64,000 nucleotides of DNA from Piscinibacter aquaticus (GTDB lineage Bacteria; Pseudomonadota; Gammaproteobacteria; Burkholderiales; Burkholderiaceae_C). Below the pieces are notes generated by a model. It did no database searches, was not told where the DNA came from, and saw only the letters and a list, made by a program, of their open reading frames with translations. The position numbers and the translations under genes are program-made. This document shows, in pieces, positions 22,606 through 32,516 of this stretch. Position 1 is the stretch's first letter, and each line of letters begins with the position of its first letter. The stretch lies in contig VOPW01000001.1 in NCBI GenBank assembly GCA_007994965.1, positions 3,038,001 through 3,102,000 on the forward strand, given 5' to 3'.

Positions 22606-23547
22606 TCAGCCGCCGCGGCGCGCGGCCTCGGCCAGCCTGACCAGCGCGTGCAGCGTGCGGTTCACCGGCGTGGCCACGCCGAGTGCTTCGCCGCGCCGTG
22701 CGATGAAGCCGTTGAGATGATCGATCTCGCTGGGCTTGCCGCGCGCCAGGTCCTGCGCGGTCGACGACATCTGCCCGGGCATCGCCGGGGCCAGCTGGTC
22801 CATCGCCTGCAGGCAGGCGTCGAGGTCCAGCCTCTGGCCATCGGCGCGCGCCACCGCGACGACCTCCTCCACCACCTCGCGCATCACCGCCTGGATCTCC
22901 GGCAGCGCGACCATCGCGCCGTAGGGCTGCTGGGCGATCGCCGAGATGGCGTTGTAGGCGCAGTTGAGCATCAGCTTGCGCCACAGCTCGCCCATCACGT
23001 CGGGCGACACCACCACCGGCACGCCGGCCGCGCCGAACAACGCGGCCACGGCCTGCAGGCGCGGCTGCAGCGCGGCATCGGGCGAACCGATCACCAGGTC
23101 GCCGCGGCCGAAGTGCGCCACGATGCCCGGCGCCGGCATCGCAGTGGCCACGTAGACCACCGAGGGCACCACCGCGCAAGGCAGGTGTCGCGCCGCCCGC
23201 GCGGCGTTGTCCACACCGTTCTGCAGGCTGAGCACCAGCGCATCGGCGCCCAGGTGCGGGGCCATCTCGAGTGCCACCGCCTCGGTGTCGGGCGACTTCA
23301 CGCACAGCAGCACCAGATCGGCGCCCTGCACGGCGGCGATGTCGGTCTGCGCCTCGAGGGCCACGCGCTCGGTGCCGCCCTTCATCTGCAGCTGCAGGCC
23401 TTCGCGGCGGATCGCCTCCACGTGGGCCGGCCGGCCGATCAGCACCACGCGATGGCCGGCGCGCGCGAGCATGGCGCCGAAGAAGCTGCCCACGGCACCG
23501 GCACCGACCACGGCGATGTGCGCGAAGAAAGGCGTCGAATCGTTCAT
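22606..23547 (-). CDS. 2-dehydropantoate 2-reductase family (PanE/ApbA)
   Basis: The intact 313-residue NADPH-dependent reductase has an N-terminal Rossmann motif AVVGAGAVGSFFGAMLARAGH, LLCVKSPDTEAVA, the loop LSLQNGVDN and the catalytic lysine region MGELWRKLMLNCAYNAISA. It would reduce 2-dehydropantoate to pantoate for coenzyme A, although many paralogues act on other 2-oxo acids. It is monocistronic and divergent from the PPOX-like gene. Confidence 0.9.
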   Translation of the reverse strand: MNDSTPFFAHIAVVGAGAVGSFFGAMLARAGHRVVLIGRPAHVEAIRREGLQLQMKGGTERVALEAQTDIAAVQGADLVLLCVKSPDTEAVALEMAPHLGADALVLSLQNGVDNAARAARHLPCAVVPSVVYVATAMPAPGIVAHFGRGDLVIGSPDAALQPRLQAVAALFGAAGVPVVVSPDVMGELWRKLMLNCAYNAISAIAQQPYGAMVALPEIQAVMREVVEEVVAVARADGQRLDLDACLQAMDQLAPAMPGQMSSTAQDLARGKPSEIDHLNGFIARRGEALGVATPVNRTLHALVRLAEAARRGG

Positions 23548-23609
23548 GCGGCGCAGTATCGCGCGCAGCCGCGCGCCGTGCAGGCGGCGCCTTGCGCTAA
23601 GGTTCGGCC

Positions 23610-24098
23610 ATGAGCGAGACGACCGCGCCCTCCGACGGCTTCCAGGCCTTGCGCCACCTGCTCGACGCGCGGCCGGTGGCCTCGCTGGCCACGCTGCACC
23701 GCGGCGAGCCGGCGGTGTCGATGGTGCCGTTCGTGCTGCGCGCTGAAGACGGTGCGCTGCTGATCCACGTCAGCGCGCTGGCCACGCACACGCGCGACAT
23801 GCACGAGCACCCGCGCGTGAGCCTGATGGTGATGGCCGAGCCCGATGCGGCCACGCCGCCGCAGGCGCTGCCGCGCGTGACGCTGCAGTGCGAGGTGCAG
23901 CGGCTGCCGCGCGAAGGCACCGGATACGAACCGGCGAAGGCGGCGTACCTCGCGCGCTTTCCCGATGCGGCGATCACCTTCGAGCTGGCCGATTTCTCGC
24001 TCGTCGTGCTGTCGCCCACGTCGGCACGGCTCGTGGCCGGCTTCGGCCGCGCGCACGCGCTGGCAGGCGAGGCGCTGCAGCGCTGGCTGCGCGCATGA
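23610..24098 (+). CDS. Pyridoxamine 5'-phosphate oxidase-like (HugZ-type) flavin-binding protein
   Basis: The intact 162-residue protein has a split-barrel FMN-binding fold: PVASLATLHRGEPAVSMVPF, LIHVSALATHTRDMHEHPRVSLMV and the later GRAHALAGEAL segment. HugZ-like members bind FMN or heme. Its stop overlaps the start of a [2Fe-2S] ferredoxin gene (ATGA), which suggests that the two work as a redox pair. The natural substrate is unknown. Confidence 0.82.
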   Translation: MSETTAPSDGFQALRHLLDARPVASLATLHRGEPAVSMVPFVLRAEDGALLIHVSALATHTRDMHEHPRVSLMVMAEPDAATPPQALPRVTLQCEVQRLPREGTGYEPAKAAYLARFPDAAITFELADFSLVVLSPTSARLVAGFGRAHALAGEALQRWLRA

Positions 24099-24399
24099 GC
24101 CGCTTCACGCTGCGCCTGCAGCCGCTCGGCCGCACGCTGCCGGTGGCCGAGGGGCAGAGCCTGCTCGAAGCGGCGCTGGCCGCCGGCATTCGCTTGCGTA
24201 GCAGCTGCCGCAACGGCACCTGCCGCGAATGCATCGCCACACTGGAATCGGGCCAGTGCGCTACCGCGTCGAATGGCCCGGCCTCTCACCCGACGAGCGC
24301 CTGGCCGGCTGCGTGCTGCCCTGCGTGGCGCTGGCCGAGAGCGACGTGGTGCTGCGTCAGCCGTTCCACGAGGCCGTGGCCTCGGCATCGAGCCCGTAG
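24095..24399 (+). CDS. Plant-type [2Fe-2S] ferredoxin, one frameshift
   Basis: A small electron carrier of about 101 residues with the pattern C-x4-C-x2-C in SSCRNGTCRECIA and the fourth cysteine in the LAGCVLPCVA region. The frame is lost near 24255 where 'GGCCAGTGCG' is one G short of GGCCAGGTGCG; repair gives VRYRVEWPGLSPDERLAGC. The ATG overlaps the stop of the PPOX-like gene. The TAG at 24397-24399 lies inside the 3' end of convergent aceE, an overlap of 43 bp. Confidence 0.85.
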
Positions 24400-27062
24400 C
24401 GCGCGATCGCCTCGGCGCAGATGGCGGCATTCACCGCGCCGCGCGCGCGCAGCGCCGTCAGCGCCGCCAGCACGACGTGCTGGCGATCGACCTCGAAGAA
24501 GCGGCGCAGCGCCGCGCGCGTGTCGCTGCGGCCGAAGCCGTCGGTGCCCAGAACGGTGAACGGCGCATCGAGGTGCGAGGCCACCAGCTGCGGCCAGGCG
24601 CGGATGTAGTCGGTGGCGGCGATCACCGGCGTATCACCCCCAGGCACTGCTGCAGGTGGCTGGTGCGCGGCGTCTCGCCCGGATGCAGGCGGTTGTAGCG
24701 TTCCACCTCGCGTGCCTCGCGCGAGAGTTCGCTGAAGCTGGTGGCGCTCCACACTTCGGCTTCGATGCTCCAGTCGGCGGCGAGCAGCTCGGCCGCGGCG
24801 ATCACCTCGCGCAGGATGGTGCCCGAGCCGACGAGGCGCACCCGCGCCTTCGCTTCGGAAGGCGTTTGCGTCGTGAAGCGATACAGGCCCTTGACGATGT
24901 CACCTTCCACGCCCGCCGGCAGCGAGGGCTGCGGGTAGTTCTCGTTCATCAGGGTGACGTAGTAGAAGACGTCGTCCTGCCGCTCCATCATCTGGCGCAT
25001 GCCGTGGTCGAGGATCACCGCGAATTCGCCGGCGAAGCAGGGGTCGTAGGCGCGACAGTTGGGCACGGCCGCGGCCTGCAGCAGGCTGGAGCCGTCCTGG
25101 TGCTGCAGGCCTTCACCGCCGAGCGTGGTTCGCCCGGCGGTGGCGCCGAGCAGGAAGCCGCGCGAGCGCTGGTCGGCCGCGGCCCAGATCAAGTCGCCGA
25201 TGCGCTGGAAGCCGAACATCGAGTAGTAGATGTAGAACGGCAGCATCGCCTGGCCGTGCACCGAGTAGCTGGTGGCCGCGGCCGTCCAGCTGCTGATCGC
25301 ACCGGCTTCGCTGATGCCCTCCTCGAGGATCTGCCCATCGGTGGCCTCGCGGTAGCTGAGGACCGAGCCGATGTCCTCCGGCTCGTAGGTCTGGCCATTG
25401 AACGAGTAGATGCCGACCTGCTTGAAGAGATTGGCCATGCCGAAGGTGCGCGCCTCGTCGGCGACGATGGGCACGACGCGCGGGCCCAGCTGCGCGTCCT
25501 TCAGCAGCGCGGTGAGCATGCGCACGAAGGCCATCGTCGTGCTCATCTCCTTGCCGTCGGCACTCAGCGCAAACTCGCCGTAGCGCGCCAGCGGCGGCAC
25601 CGCCACCGGCGTAGCCTCGCTGCGCCGCGCGGGCACGAAACCGCCGAGCGCCTCGCGGCGTGCGCGCAGATAGCGCATCTCGGGGCTGTCGTCGGCAGGC
25701 TTGTAGAACGAGAGCGACGCGGCCTGCTCGTCGGTCAGCGGCAGGTCGAAGCGGTTGCGAAAGCCGATCAGGTCTTCGCGCTCGAGCTTCTTCTGCTGGT
25801 GCGTGGTCATGCGGCCCTGGCCGGCTTCGCCCATGCCGTAGCCCTTCTTGGTCTGCGCGAGGATCACCGTGGGCCGGCCCCGTGTCTGCGCCGCAGCGTG
25901 GTACGCCGCGAAGATCTTCACCGGTCGTGGCCGCCGCGCTTGAGGCGGTCGATCTGATCGTCGGTCAGGCCCTGGGCCAGCGCGGCCAGCGCCGGATCCT
26001 GGCCGAAGAAGTGTTCGCGGTTGTAGCGGCCGTCCTTGGCAGCGAAGGTCTGGAACTGACCGTCGACGGTGTTGGCGAAGGCCCTCGCCAGCGCGCCCTC
26101 GGCGTCGCGGGCGAACAGGCCGTCCCAGTCGGAGCCCCACACCAGCTTGATGACGCGCCAGCCGGCGCCGGCGAACAGTGTCTCCAGTTCGTCGATGATG
26201 CGGCCGTTGCCGCGCACCGGGCCATCGAGCCGCTGCAGGTTGCAGTTGACCACCCAGATCAGGTTGTCGAGCTTTTCGCGCGCGGCCAGCGTGAGCGCGC
26301 TCATGCTCTCCGGCTCGTCCATCTCGCCGTCGCCGAAGACGCCCCACACCCGCCGCGCCGAGGTGTCGAGCAGGCCGCGATGCTGCAGGTAGCGCATGAA
26401 GCGCGCCTGGTAGATCGAGCTGATCGGCCCCAGGCCCATCGAGCCGGTGGGGAACTGCCAGAAGTCCGGCATCAGCCAGGGGTGCGGATAGCTGGACAGG
26501 CCCTTGATGCCGTGCCGCCGCGCGGTGATCTCCTGGCGGTAGTGCGCCAGATCGTCTTCGCTCAGGCGGCCTTCGAGGAAGGCGCGTGCATAGACGCCCG
26601 GTGCGCTGTGCGGCTGGTAGAAGACGAGGTCGCCGCCGGAGCCGCCCTCGCCGCCGCGGAAGAAGTGGTTGAAGCCGACCTCGAACAGATCCGCCGCGCT
26701 GGCATAGCTGGCGATGTGGCCGCCGAGTTCGCCGTGCGCTGGTTGGCACGCACCACCATCGCCAGCGCATTCCAGCGCATCAGCGAGGCCAGGCGTTCCT
26801 CGATCGCCAGATCACCCGGGAAGGCCGGCTGGCGCGAGGCGGGAATGGTGTTGACGTAGGGCGTGCCCAGCGCCGGTTGCCAGCCGACCTCCGGCGCGCG
26901 GGCGCTGGCGGCGAGCATGTCCATGATCTCGCGCACGCGCTGCGGGCCGGCCGCCTGCAGCAGCGAGGCCAGCGCATCGCGCCACTCGGCGGTCTCGCTG
27001 GGGTCGCTGTCGGTGAAGGGTGCGGCCTGCGCCAGTTGCGGCGGGATGGATGGGTCGCTCAT
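24357..27062 (-). CDS. aceE: Pyruvate dehydrogenase E1 component (homodimeric AceE), three frameshifts
   Basis: This thiamine-diphosphate enzyme decarboxylates pyruvate in the pyruvate dehydrogenase complex. The cofactor motif [10 protein letters not shown] followed by [15 protein letters not shown] is clear, as are [16 protein letters not shown] and the C-terminal [11 protein letters not shown]. Breaks near 26742 (before GELGGHIAS), near 25922 (GACCGGTG for GACCCGGTG, HDPVKIF) and near 24640 (six G shortened to five) are single-base events. The repaired length of about 902 residues fits AceE. The ATG at 27062 has AGGAGA upstream. The E2 and E3 genes are not downstream. A divergent Lrp regulator is 100 bp away. 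Confidence 0.93.
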
Positions 27063-27165
27063 TAGGGTCTCCTGGAGCGTCGCACTGTAGGCGCAGCGCT
27101 CCCGCACAGGTGACCGAAAGCGCTGCCGTCAGCCCAGGTTTGCGGCATGATCTGCCGCCGCATCC

Positions 27166-27649
27166 ATGAATCACAGCACGATGAACCTCGACGCCATCGA
27201 CCTGCGCATCCTGCGCGAACTGCAGGCCGACGCCAGCCTGTCCAACGTCGAGCTGGCACGGCGCGTCGGCCTGTCGCCTTCACCCTGCGGCGCGCGTGAA
27301 GGCGCTGGAAAGCGACGGGCTGATCCGCCAGTACGTGGCGCTGCTCGACGCGCAGCGCCTCGGCCTGCACCTGAACGTCTTCATCTCGATCAGCCTGAAG
27401 CAGCAGACCCGCGCCGCGCTCGAATCCTTCGAGGCGAAGATCGCGGCACGCGACGAGGTGATGGAGTGCTACCTGATGACGGGCGACGCCGACTACCTGA
27501 TCCGCGTGGCCGTGCCCGACATGGCGGCGCTGGAGCGCTTCATCCTCGAGCAGCTGTCGCCGATGAAGGAGGTGGAGAAGATCCGCTCCAGCTTCGCGCT
27601 CAAGCAGGTGCGCTACAAGACGGCGCTGCCGCTGGTGCGAGGGAAGTGA
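27166..27649 (+). CDS. Lrp/AsnC family transcriptional regulator, one frameshift
   Basis: The helix-turn-helix part ([29 protein letters not shown]) and the C-terminal RAM ligand-binding part ([20 protein letters not shown]) are clear. The two are joined across one extra base near 27287, giving the family sequence SPSPCxARVKALE. About 161 residues. It is divergent from aceE, and Lrp-type proteins often control a neighbouring gene, so aceE is a plausible target. The ligand, probably an amino acid, is unknown. Confidence 0.88.
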
Positions 27650-27756
27650 ATCGAATGCGGCACCCGTCGCTTGTCGTGCCGCAGGCACGGCTGGCTTGGG
27701 CAGAATTCGCGGAAAGAAGCTTGCCGGCGTAACTGCCGTCGAGCAGGGAGGACACG

Positions 27757-29530
27757 ATGAAGTGGCTTGTTCGGATCAGCTGCATGGCGGCCCTCGGAGG
27801 GACTCTGGCAGCCTGTGGCGGCGGCTCGGGATCGACCGATCCTTCAGCCCTGTTTCCCACGGAGTCCGTCGACACGGTGCCATCGGGCACGCCCGTCGAC
27901 CTGGGCGCCTACTTCCCCTTCTCCAACGGCGACTCGTGGTCCTACGATGTCTACGACCGAGGCGTGGGCGCCTACACGAGCCGGGTCGACGTCCGCATCG
28001 TCTCCGGGCCGGATGCCCAGGGAACCTACACGGTCGAGACGCGCGATGACAGTACCGCGGCCAGCACCACGGCGCGATACCGTCGCACCTCGCAGGGCCT
28101 GTTCCAGCTGGAACCTCTGAGCGGCGTGCTCACTCCGCGCGCGGCGGAAATCGTCGGGCCGATCCTGATCACGCCGACGCCGATGACGCCGATCGGCGCC
28201 GAGCGCTCCAGCCTGCGTCGCGGCTCCTGGGGTCGAGATGTCGATGGCGACGGCGTATTCGACGGCTTCGAACTGGGATACCGGCAGACCTTCGGAGGGT
28301 TCACCACCATCGACGGCGCCGCGGACGTCGCCTACCTCGACTCCTCCATCGGGCTGACCTTGCGGCCCACCCGCGCCGGCTACGTGGGCAACACGTCGAT
28401 GATCACCCAGCGCGAATACCGGCGCCCGGGCTCGGCACCATCCGGCTGGAGGCCGAGACGTCGAACTCGCTGCAGCCCGGCTATGGGCAGCGGCGCACGC
28501 TGACGCTGGCGTCGGCCGTCATTGCAGGGCGTGCGATACCCAGTACCCCGGCGGTCGTCTTCGCGACCTCGGCGCATGCCGACCGGCATTCGACCGCGCC
28601 GGCGAGCGGTACCTGATCGCCCTGCCGACCGGGCAGACGCATGGCCCGCTTATCCTGGCTTTCGACCCGGCCACGCTGACCACCAGCGTGGTGAAGACGC
28701 TCGATGGCGAGCCCATCGCGATGGCCGTCGACCAGCAGGGGCAAAGCCTTTACGTGGCCACCGAAGTGGGAGTGGTTCTGCGCACGGCACTGGCTGACTT
28801 CCGCGAGACCGGGCGCTTCGTGCTGCCGGGCCCGGCGTGTGCCAAGCGGCTGGTCGCGTCGCCGACGCGCAGCGATGTCCTGCTCGCCTTTACCGGCGTC
28901 TGCTCGACCGGGGCGCCTGGAAGCGAGATCGTGCTGATCAGCGATCTGGCGGTGGTCGGCGGCGCTTACGTCGCCGAGAAGAACCTGTTTGCCTTCGCGC
29001 CAGATGGCACCACGGTCTTCGTCTACCACGGCACGATGTTTCCGCAGCCCACCTTTGTCCGTCTGACGGCGGAGCCAACCGGCTTGCGCGGGCTGGACGC
29101 GGTCGCCGTCGACCCTGGAATCGCGATCGATCCCGACACGGATCTGGAGATTGGCGACGACTCGATCCGGCTGGGCCATCGCATCATCGATCGGCAGTCG
29201 TGGTCGGTGGTCGGCAGTCTCGACAACGCATCGGGACCGTGCGTCCGGGCGGCCGTGACCGCGTCCTGGCTCTGCCGCCCCAAGGCGGAGCCGGTGCGCT
29301 ACCTGCGCAGCCTGTCGAGCTACGAGCGCACGAGCCGACAACTCTTGAACCAGGTCGACTACGCTTTCACGTTCGCGGCCAGCGAGCTGAGCTACGAGAC
29401 CGGTATCCAGATGAGTTCCGGGCGGCCCGGCGAAGTGCTGGTCGCCCGCCGCGGCATCCGCCAGGATCCGTACGAAGGCAACAAGCCCAGGTCGGAGTAC
29501 CGGCTTGTCCGATCCGACCTGCTCCGCTAG
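27757..29530 (+). CDS. Large lipoprotein of unknown function, two frameshifts
   Basis: The start MKWLVRISCMAALGGTLAACGGGSG is a lipoprotein signal with cleavage before Cys and a glycine-rich tether. The N-terminal domain (YFPFSNGDSWSYDVYDRG) resembles conserved exported proteins, and the C-terminal part has repeated strand-rich blocks (DQQGQSLYVATEVGVVL, SDVLLAFTGVCSTG) that could form a beta-propeller. Breaks lie near 28436 (one G lost in CCCGGGG) and near 28594 ('GACCGGCA' one base short). Repaired length is about 591 residues. I recognise no enzyme motif. Confidence 0.72.
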
Positions 29531-29643
29531 GTGCCCCGTCGGCGGCGCCCGACCGGCAAAACGGCACATCTTCGGCAGATCGCCCGCGCCGCACAGCATC
29601 GAGAATCTGGGCGATCCGCAATCCTGCCCCACTCGCGACCGCG

Positions 29644-30155
29644 ATGTTCCCGAACGCCCGAGACGTGCAGCGCTGGCTGCAGGCCCTCGAAGACGCCCGC
29701 TTCGGCGTGTGGGATCTCGATCCCCGCGCCGAGACGGTTCTCTACTCGCCGGCCTGGAGGGCGCGCCTGGGCTTCGCCGGCGTGGCCGCGGCCGACAGCA
29801 CTGGTTCTGGCGCTGCCGCGTGCACCCTGACGATGTCGACGGCATGCTGGGCTCGCTGCGCCGCCATCTGGACGGCGCCTCCGACAGCTATGCGATGCAC
29901 TTCCGGCTGCGCTGCAACGGCGCCGGCTACCGCACGGTGCTCTCGCGCGGCCGCGTGGTCGCCCGGGACGCCCGCGGCAACGCCACGCGAATGGTCGGCA
30001 CGATGATCGACCTCACCAGCCGGCCGATGCCGCCGTCGCGCGGCGTGCTGCTGGGCGACGACGGCCACGCCGGTTCGCCCCTGCCGGCCATGCTGCCGAT
30101 CGAGCAGATCGACGACCTGCTCGACATCGCGCTGCGCGAAACAGCCGCGCGCTGA
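29644..30155 (+). CDS. Small PAS-domain protein, one frameshift
   Basis: A PAS fold of the PAS_3 type is visible: ALEDARFGVWDLDPRAETVLYSP, then WRCRVHPDDVDGMLGSL and MHFRLRCNGAGYRTVLSRGRVV. The frame is lost near 29806, where 'GCACTGGTTC' is one base short. The C-terminal tail of about 50 residues has no recognised output domain. About 170 residues, no membrane segment. It may be a single-domain sensor acting on a partner. The 113 bp upstream hold no obvious promoter. Confidence 0.75.
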
Positions 30156-30161
30156 GTCGCC

Positions 30162-30771
30162 TCAGGCGCGCAGCGGCAGCGCTGCGCCGATCGCCACGAA
30201 GATCCCCCGCACGCCTGGTTGAAGCGCTGGCCCACACGCTGCAGCCACGGCCGGACGCGGTGCGCGGTGCTGGCGATCACGAATTCGGTGACGATCTCGA
30301 TGCCGGCGAAGGTGCCGGCCATGATCAGGAACTGCAGCCACAGGCTGCGCGCCGGATCGATGAACTGCGGCAGGAAGGCGGCGAAGAACAGGATGCCCTT
30401 CGGGTTGGTGGCCGCCGACAGCAGGCCCTGGCGGAACAGCGACCAGCCGCCGCGCTCGGCGGCCGAGATCTGCAGTTCGACCCCGATCGGCGGCGAGCGC
30501 CACACCTGGATGCCCAGCCAGACGAGGTAGGCGCCGCCGACCCACTTCATCACCGTGAGCCAGACCAGCGAGGTCTGCAGCAGCGCGCCGATGCCGAACA
30601 TCGACAGCGCGATCACCGCGACGAAGCCGACCGAGCCGCCGAAGATCGTCCACAGCGTCTTGCGCCGCCCGTGCATCGCGCCATGGGTCAGCGCGAGCAG
30701 CCCGTTCGGGCCGGGCGAGAGCGAGAGGCCGAGCGCCGCCACGAAATAGATCAGCCGGTGTCGAGTGCCAT
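30162..30771 (-). CDS. LysE/RhtB family amino acid exporter, two frameshifts
   Basis: An inner-membrane exporter with six predicted helices. The N-terminal family motif GLSLSPGPNGLLALTHGAMHGR and the middle LLSAATNPKGILFFAAFLPQF are diagnostic. The ATG at 30771 is followed by a break near 30755 (ACCGGCTG for ACCGGxCTG, giving MALDTGLIYFVAALG). A second break near 30202 is a six-G run shortened to five before IFVAIGAALPLRA. About 203 residues. The exported amino acid cannot be predicted. Confidence 0.9.
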
Positions 30772-30811
30772 GCGGCGATGCTAGCCGCGCCGCCGCATAC
30801 TTCGCGGCACG

Positions 30812-31821
30812 ATGAGCTCACAAGACGCGTTTCCTCCGCTGCGCTGGGCCGTGGTCGGCCCCGGCGCGATCGCACAGCGCTTCGCGCAGGCCCTCGCCAG
30901 CATTCCCGGCCAGCGGCTGGCCGCCGTGTTCGGCCGCGACGTGGCGCGTGCCCAGGCCTTTGCGGCGCGCTGGGCGGCCGGCGGCGAACCGGCGCGCGCA
31001 CTGGCGTCGCTCGATGAGCTCGTGGCCCGCGAGGTGGATGCGGTCTACGTGGCCACGCCGCACCCGGCGCACGGCCAGGCGGTGCGTGCGGCGCTCGAGG
31101 CCGGGCTGCACGTGCTGTGCGAGAAGCCGCTGGTCACCTCGCCCGACGAAGCGGCCGAGCTGTGCGCCCTCGCCCGCCGCCGCGGCCGGCTGCTGATGGA
31201 GGCGTTCTGGAGCCGCCTGCTGCCCGTGATGCCGGTGGTGCGCGGATGGATCGCCGACGGCCGCATCGGCCGCGTGCAGCACCTGCAGGCGAGCTTCTGC
31301 TTCGCGCTGCCCTTCGATGCGAAGGCGCGTCACTTCGATCCGGCGCTCGGCGGCGGGGTGCTGCTCGACATCGGCGTCTACCCGCTCGGCCTCGCGCGTG
31401 ATCTGCTCGCAGTGCAGGACGAACGCGGCGAGCCGACGCTGCAGGTCACGGGCCGCATTGGCGCCAGCGGCGTCGAAGCGCGCGCGGCGATGACGCTCGC
31501 CGGCCCGGCGGCGCGGTCGGCCAGTTCGTCTGCGCCTTCGATGGCCGCGCCCCGAACGATCTCGTGGTGATGGGCGAAGCTGGCTCGATCACGCTGCACG
31601 GCCCGTTCTGGGAGTGCACGCGGGTCAGCCTGGCCGTGCATGGCGAGCCAGTCGAGACGGTCGAGCGGCCGTTCCGCGTCAACGGCTTCGAGTACGAGAT
31701 CGAGGAGGCGATCCGCTGCATCGCGCTCGGGCGCGTCGAAAGCCCGGCGGTGCCGCATGCCGACACGCTGGCCGTGCTGCGCCCGGTGGATGCGATGCGG
31801 CGCACGCTGGGCGTGCGCTGA
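30812..31821 (+). CDS. Gfo/Idh/MocA family oxidoreductase, one frameshift
   Basis: An N-terminal Rossmann domain (RWAVVGPGAIAQRFAQALASI) carries the dinucleotide site. The family lysine is in HVLCEKPLVTSPDEA, and the C-terminal domain starts with LMEAFWSRLLPVMPVVRGW and GGGVLLDIGVYPLGL. The frame breaks near 31514 (GGCCCGGCGG one G short), and repair gives GAVGQFVCAFDGRAPNDLVV. About 336 residues. Relatives include dihydrodiol/xylose dehydrogenases. The sugar or diol substrate is unknown. Confidence 0.88.
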
Positions 31822-31836
31822 ACGGGCGAACGCGGC

Positions 31837-32364
31837 TCAGACGCTGGCCGGCGCCAGCGTGTGTGCGAGCCAGGCGTCGATGGCGGCGCGCTCGGGCGGC
31901 AGCAGCGCGGCGCCGCCGCCGGTGAAGCGCTGCCACTCGTCGATGAGGTGGCGCGACACCACCGTGAGGAACGGGATGTCGCGCGACATGATCTCCAGCA
32001 GCTCGGCGGAAAAGCCGGTGCCCTCCGATTCGAGCCGGCCGAAGCGGTTGCAGACGATCAGCTCGGGCGCGTCGTCGAGCGCGCTGCGCAGCACCTCGCT
32101 GGCGCGCGCGAAGCCGTGCGGGTCGGCGCGGCAGGCCTTCGATTCGCGGCCGAGCTGCTGCGAGACGAGGTAGCCATCGCGCTTGTCGATGTCGACCAGC
32201 ACCATCTCGGCCAGGCAATCGCCGCGCTGCTCCGACGGCGCCATCAGCAGGCCGCGCACGCGGCGGCCGGCGCGCAACTGCGCATCGACCACCTCGGCAA
32301 GCAGCGCATCGACGTCGCAGGAGCCGTCGTGGCGGATGGCGGCGGCGCGGAGTTCGGATTCCAT
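31837..32364 (-). CDS. DUF2478 family protein
   Basis: An intact protein of 175 residues with the DUF2478 features [21 protein letters not shown] near the N terminus and [15 protein letters not shown] in the middle. The open frame extends to 32433 but the ATG at 32364 (MESELRAAA) is the natural start. DUF2478 genes are often found beside molybdenum or nitrogen-metabolism genes and have a nucleotide-binding look. No such neighbour is adjacent here, and the function is unknown. Confidence 0.72.
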   Translation of the reverse strand: MESELRAAAIRHDGSCDVDALLAEVVDAQLRAGRRVRGLLMAPSEQRGDCLAEMVLVDIDKRDGYLVSQQLGRESKACRADPHGFARASEVLRSALDDAPELIVCNRFGRLESEGTGFSAELLEIMSRDIPFLTVVSRHLIDEWQRFTGGGAALLPPERAAIDAWLAHTLAPASV

Positions 32365-32516
32365 CACGCGGTCACTATAGCGCTGCCGCCCGCCTTCAGT
32401 TCCCGCGCCAGCGGTCGAAACCCATGCGTTCATCGGCCGGTCTGCTGCCGCCGTCCTCCGGCCTGCGGCGCCAGCCCGGCCTCACACAAGTCACTTCTTG
32501 GACCCATGAGGATCGA

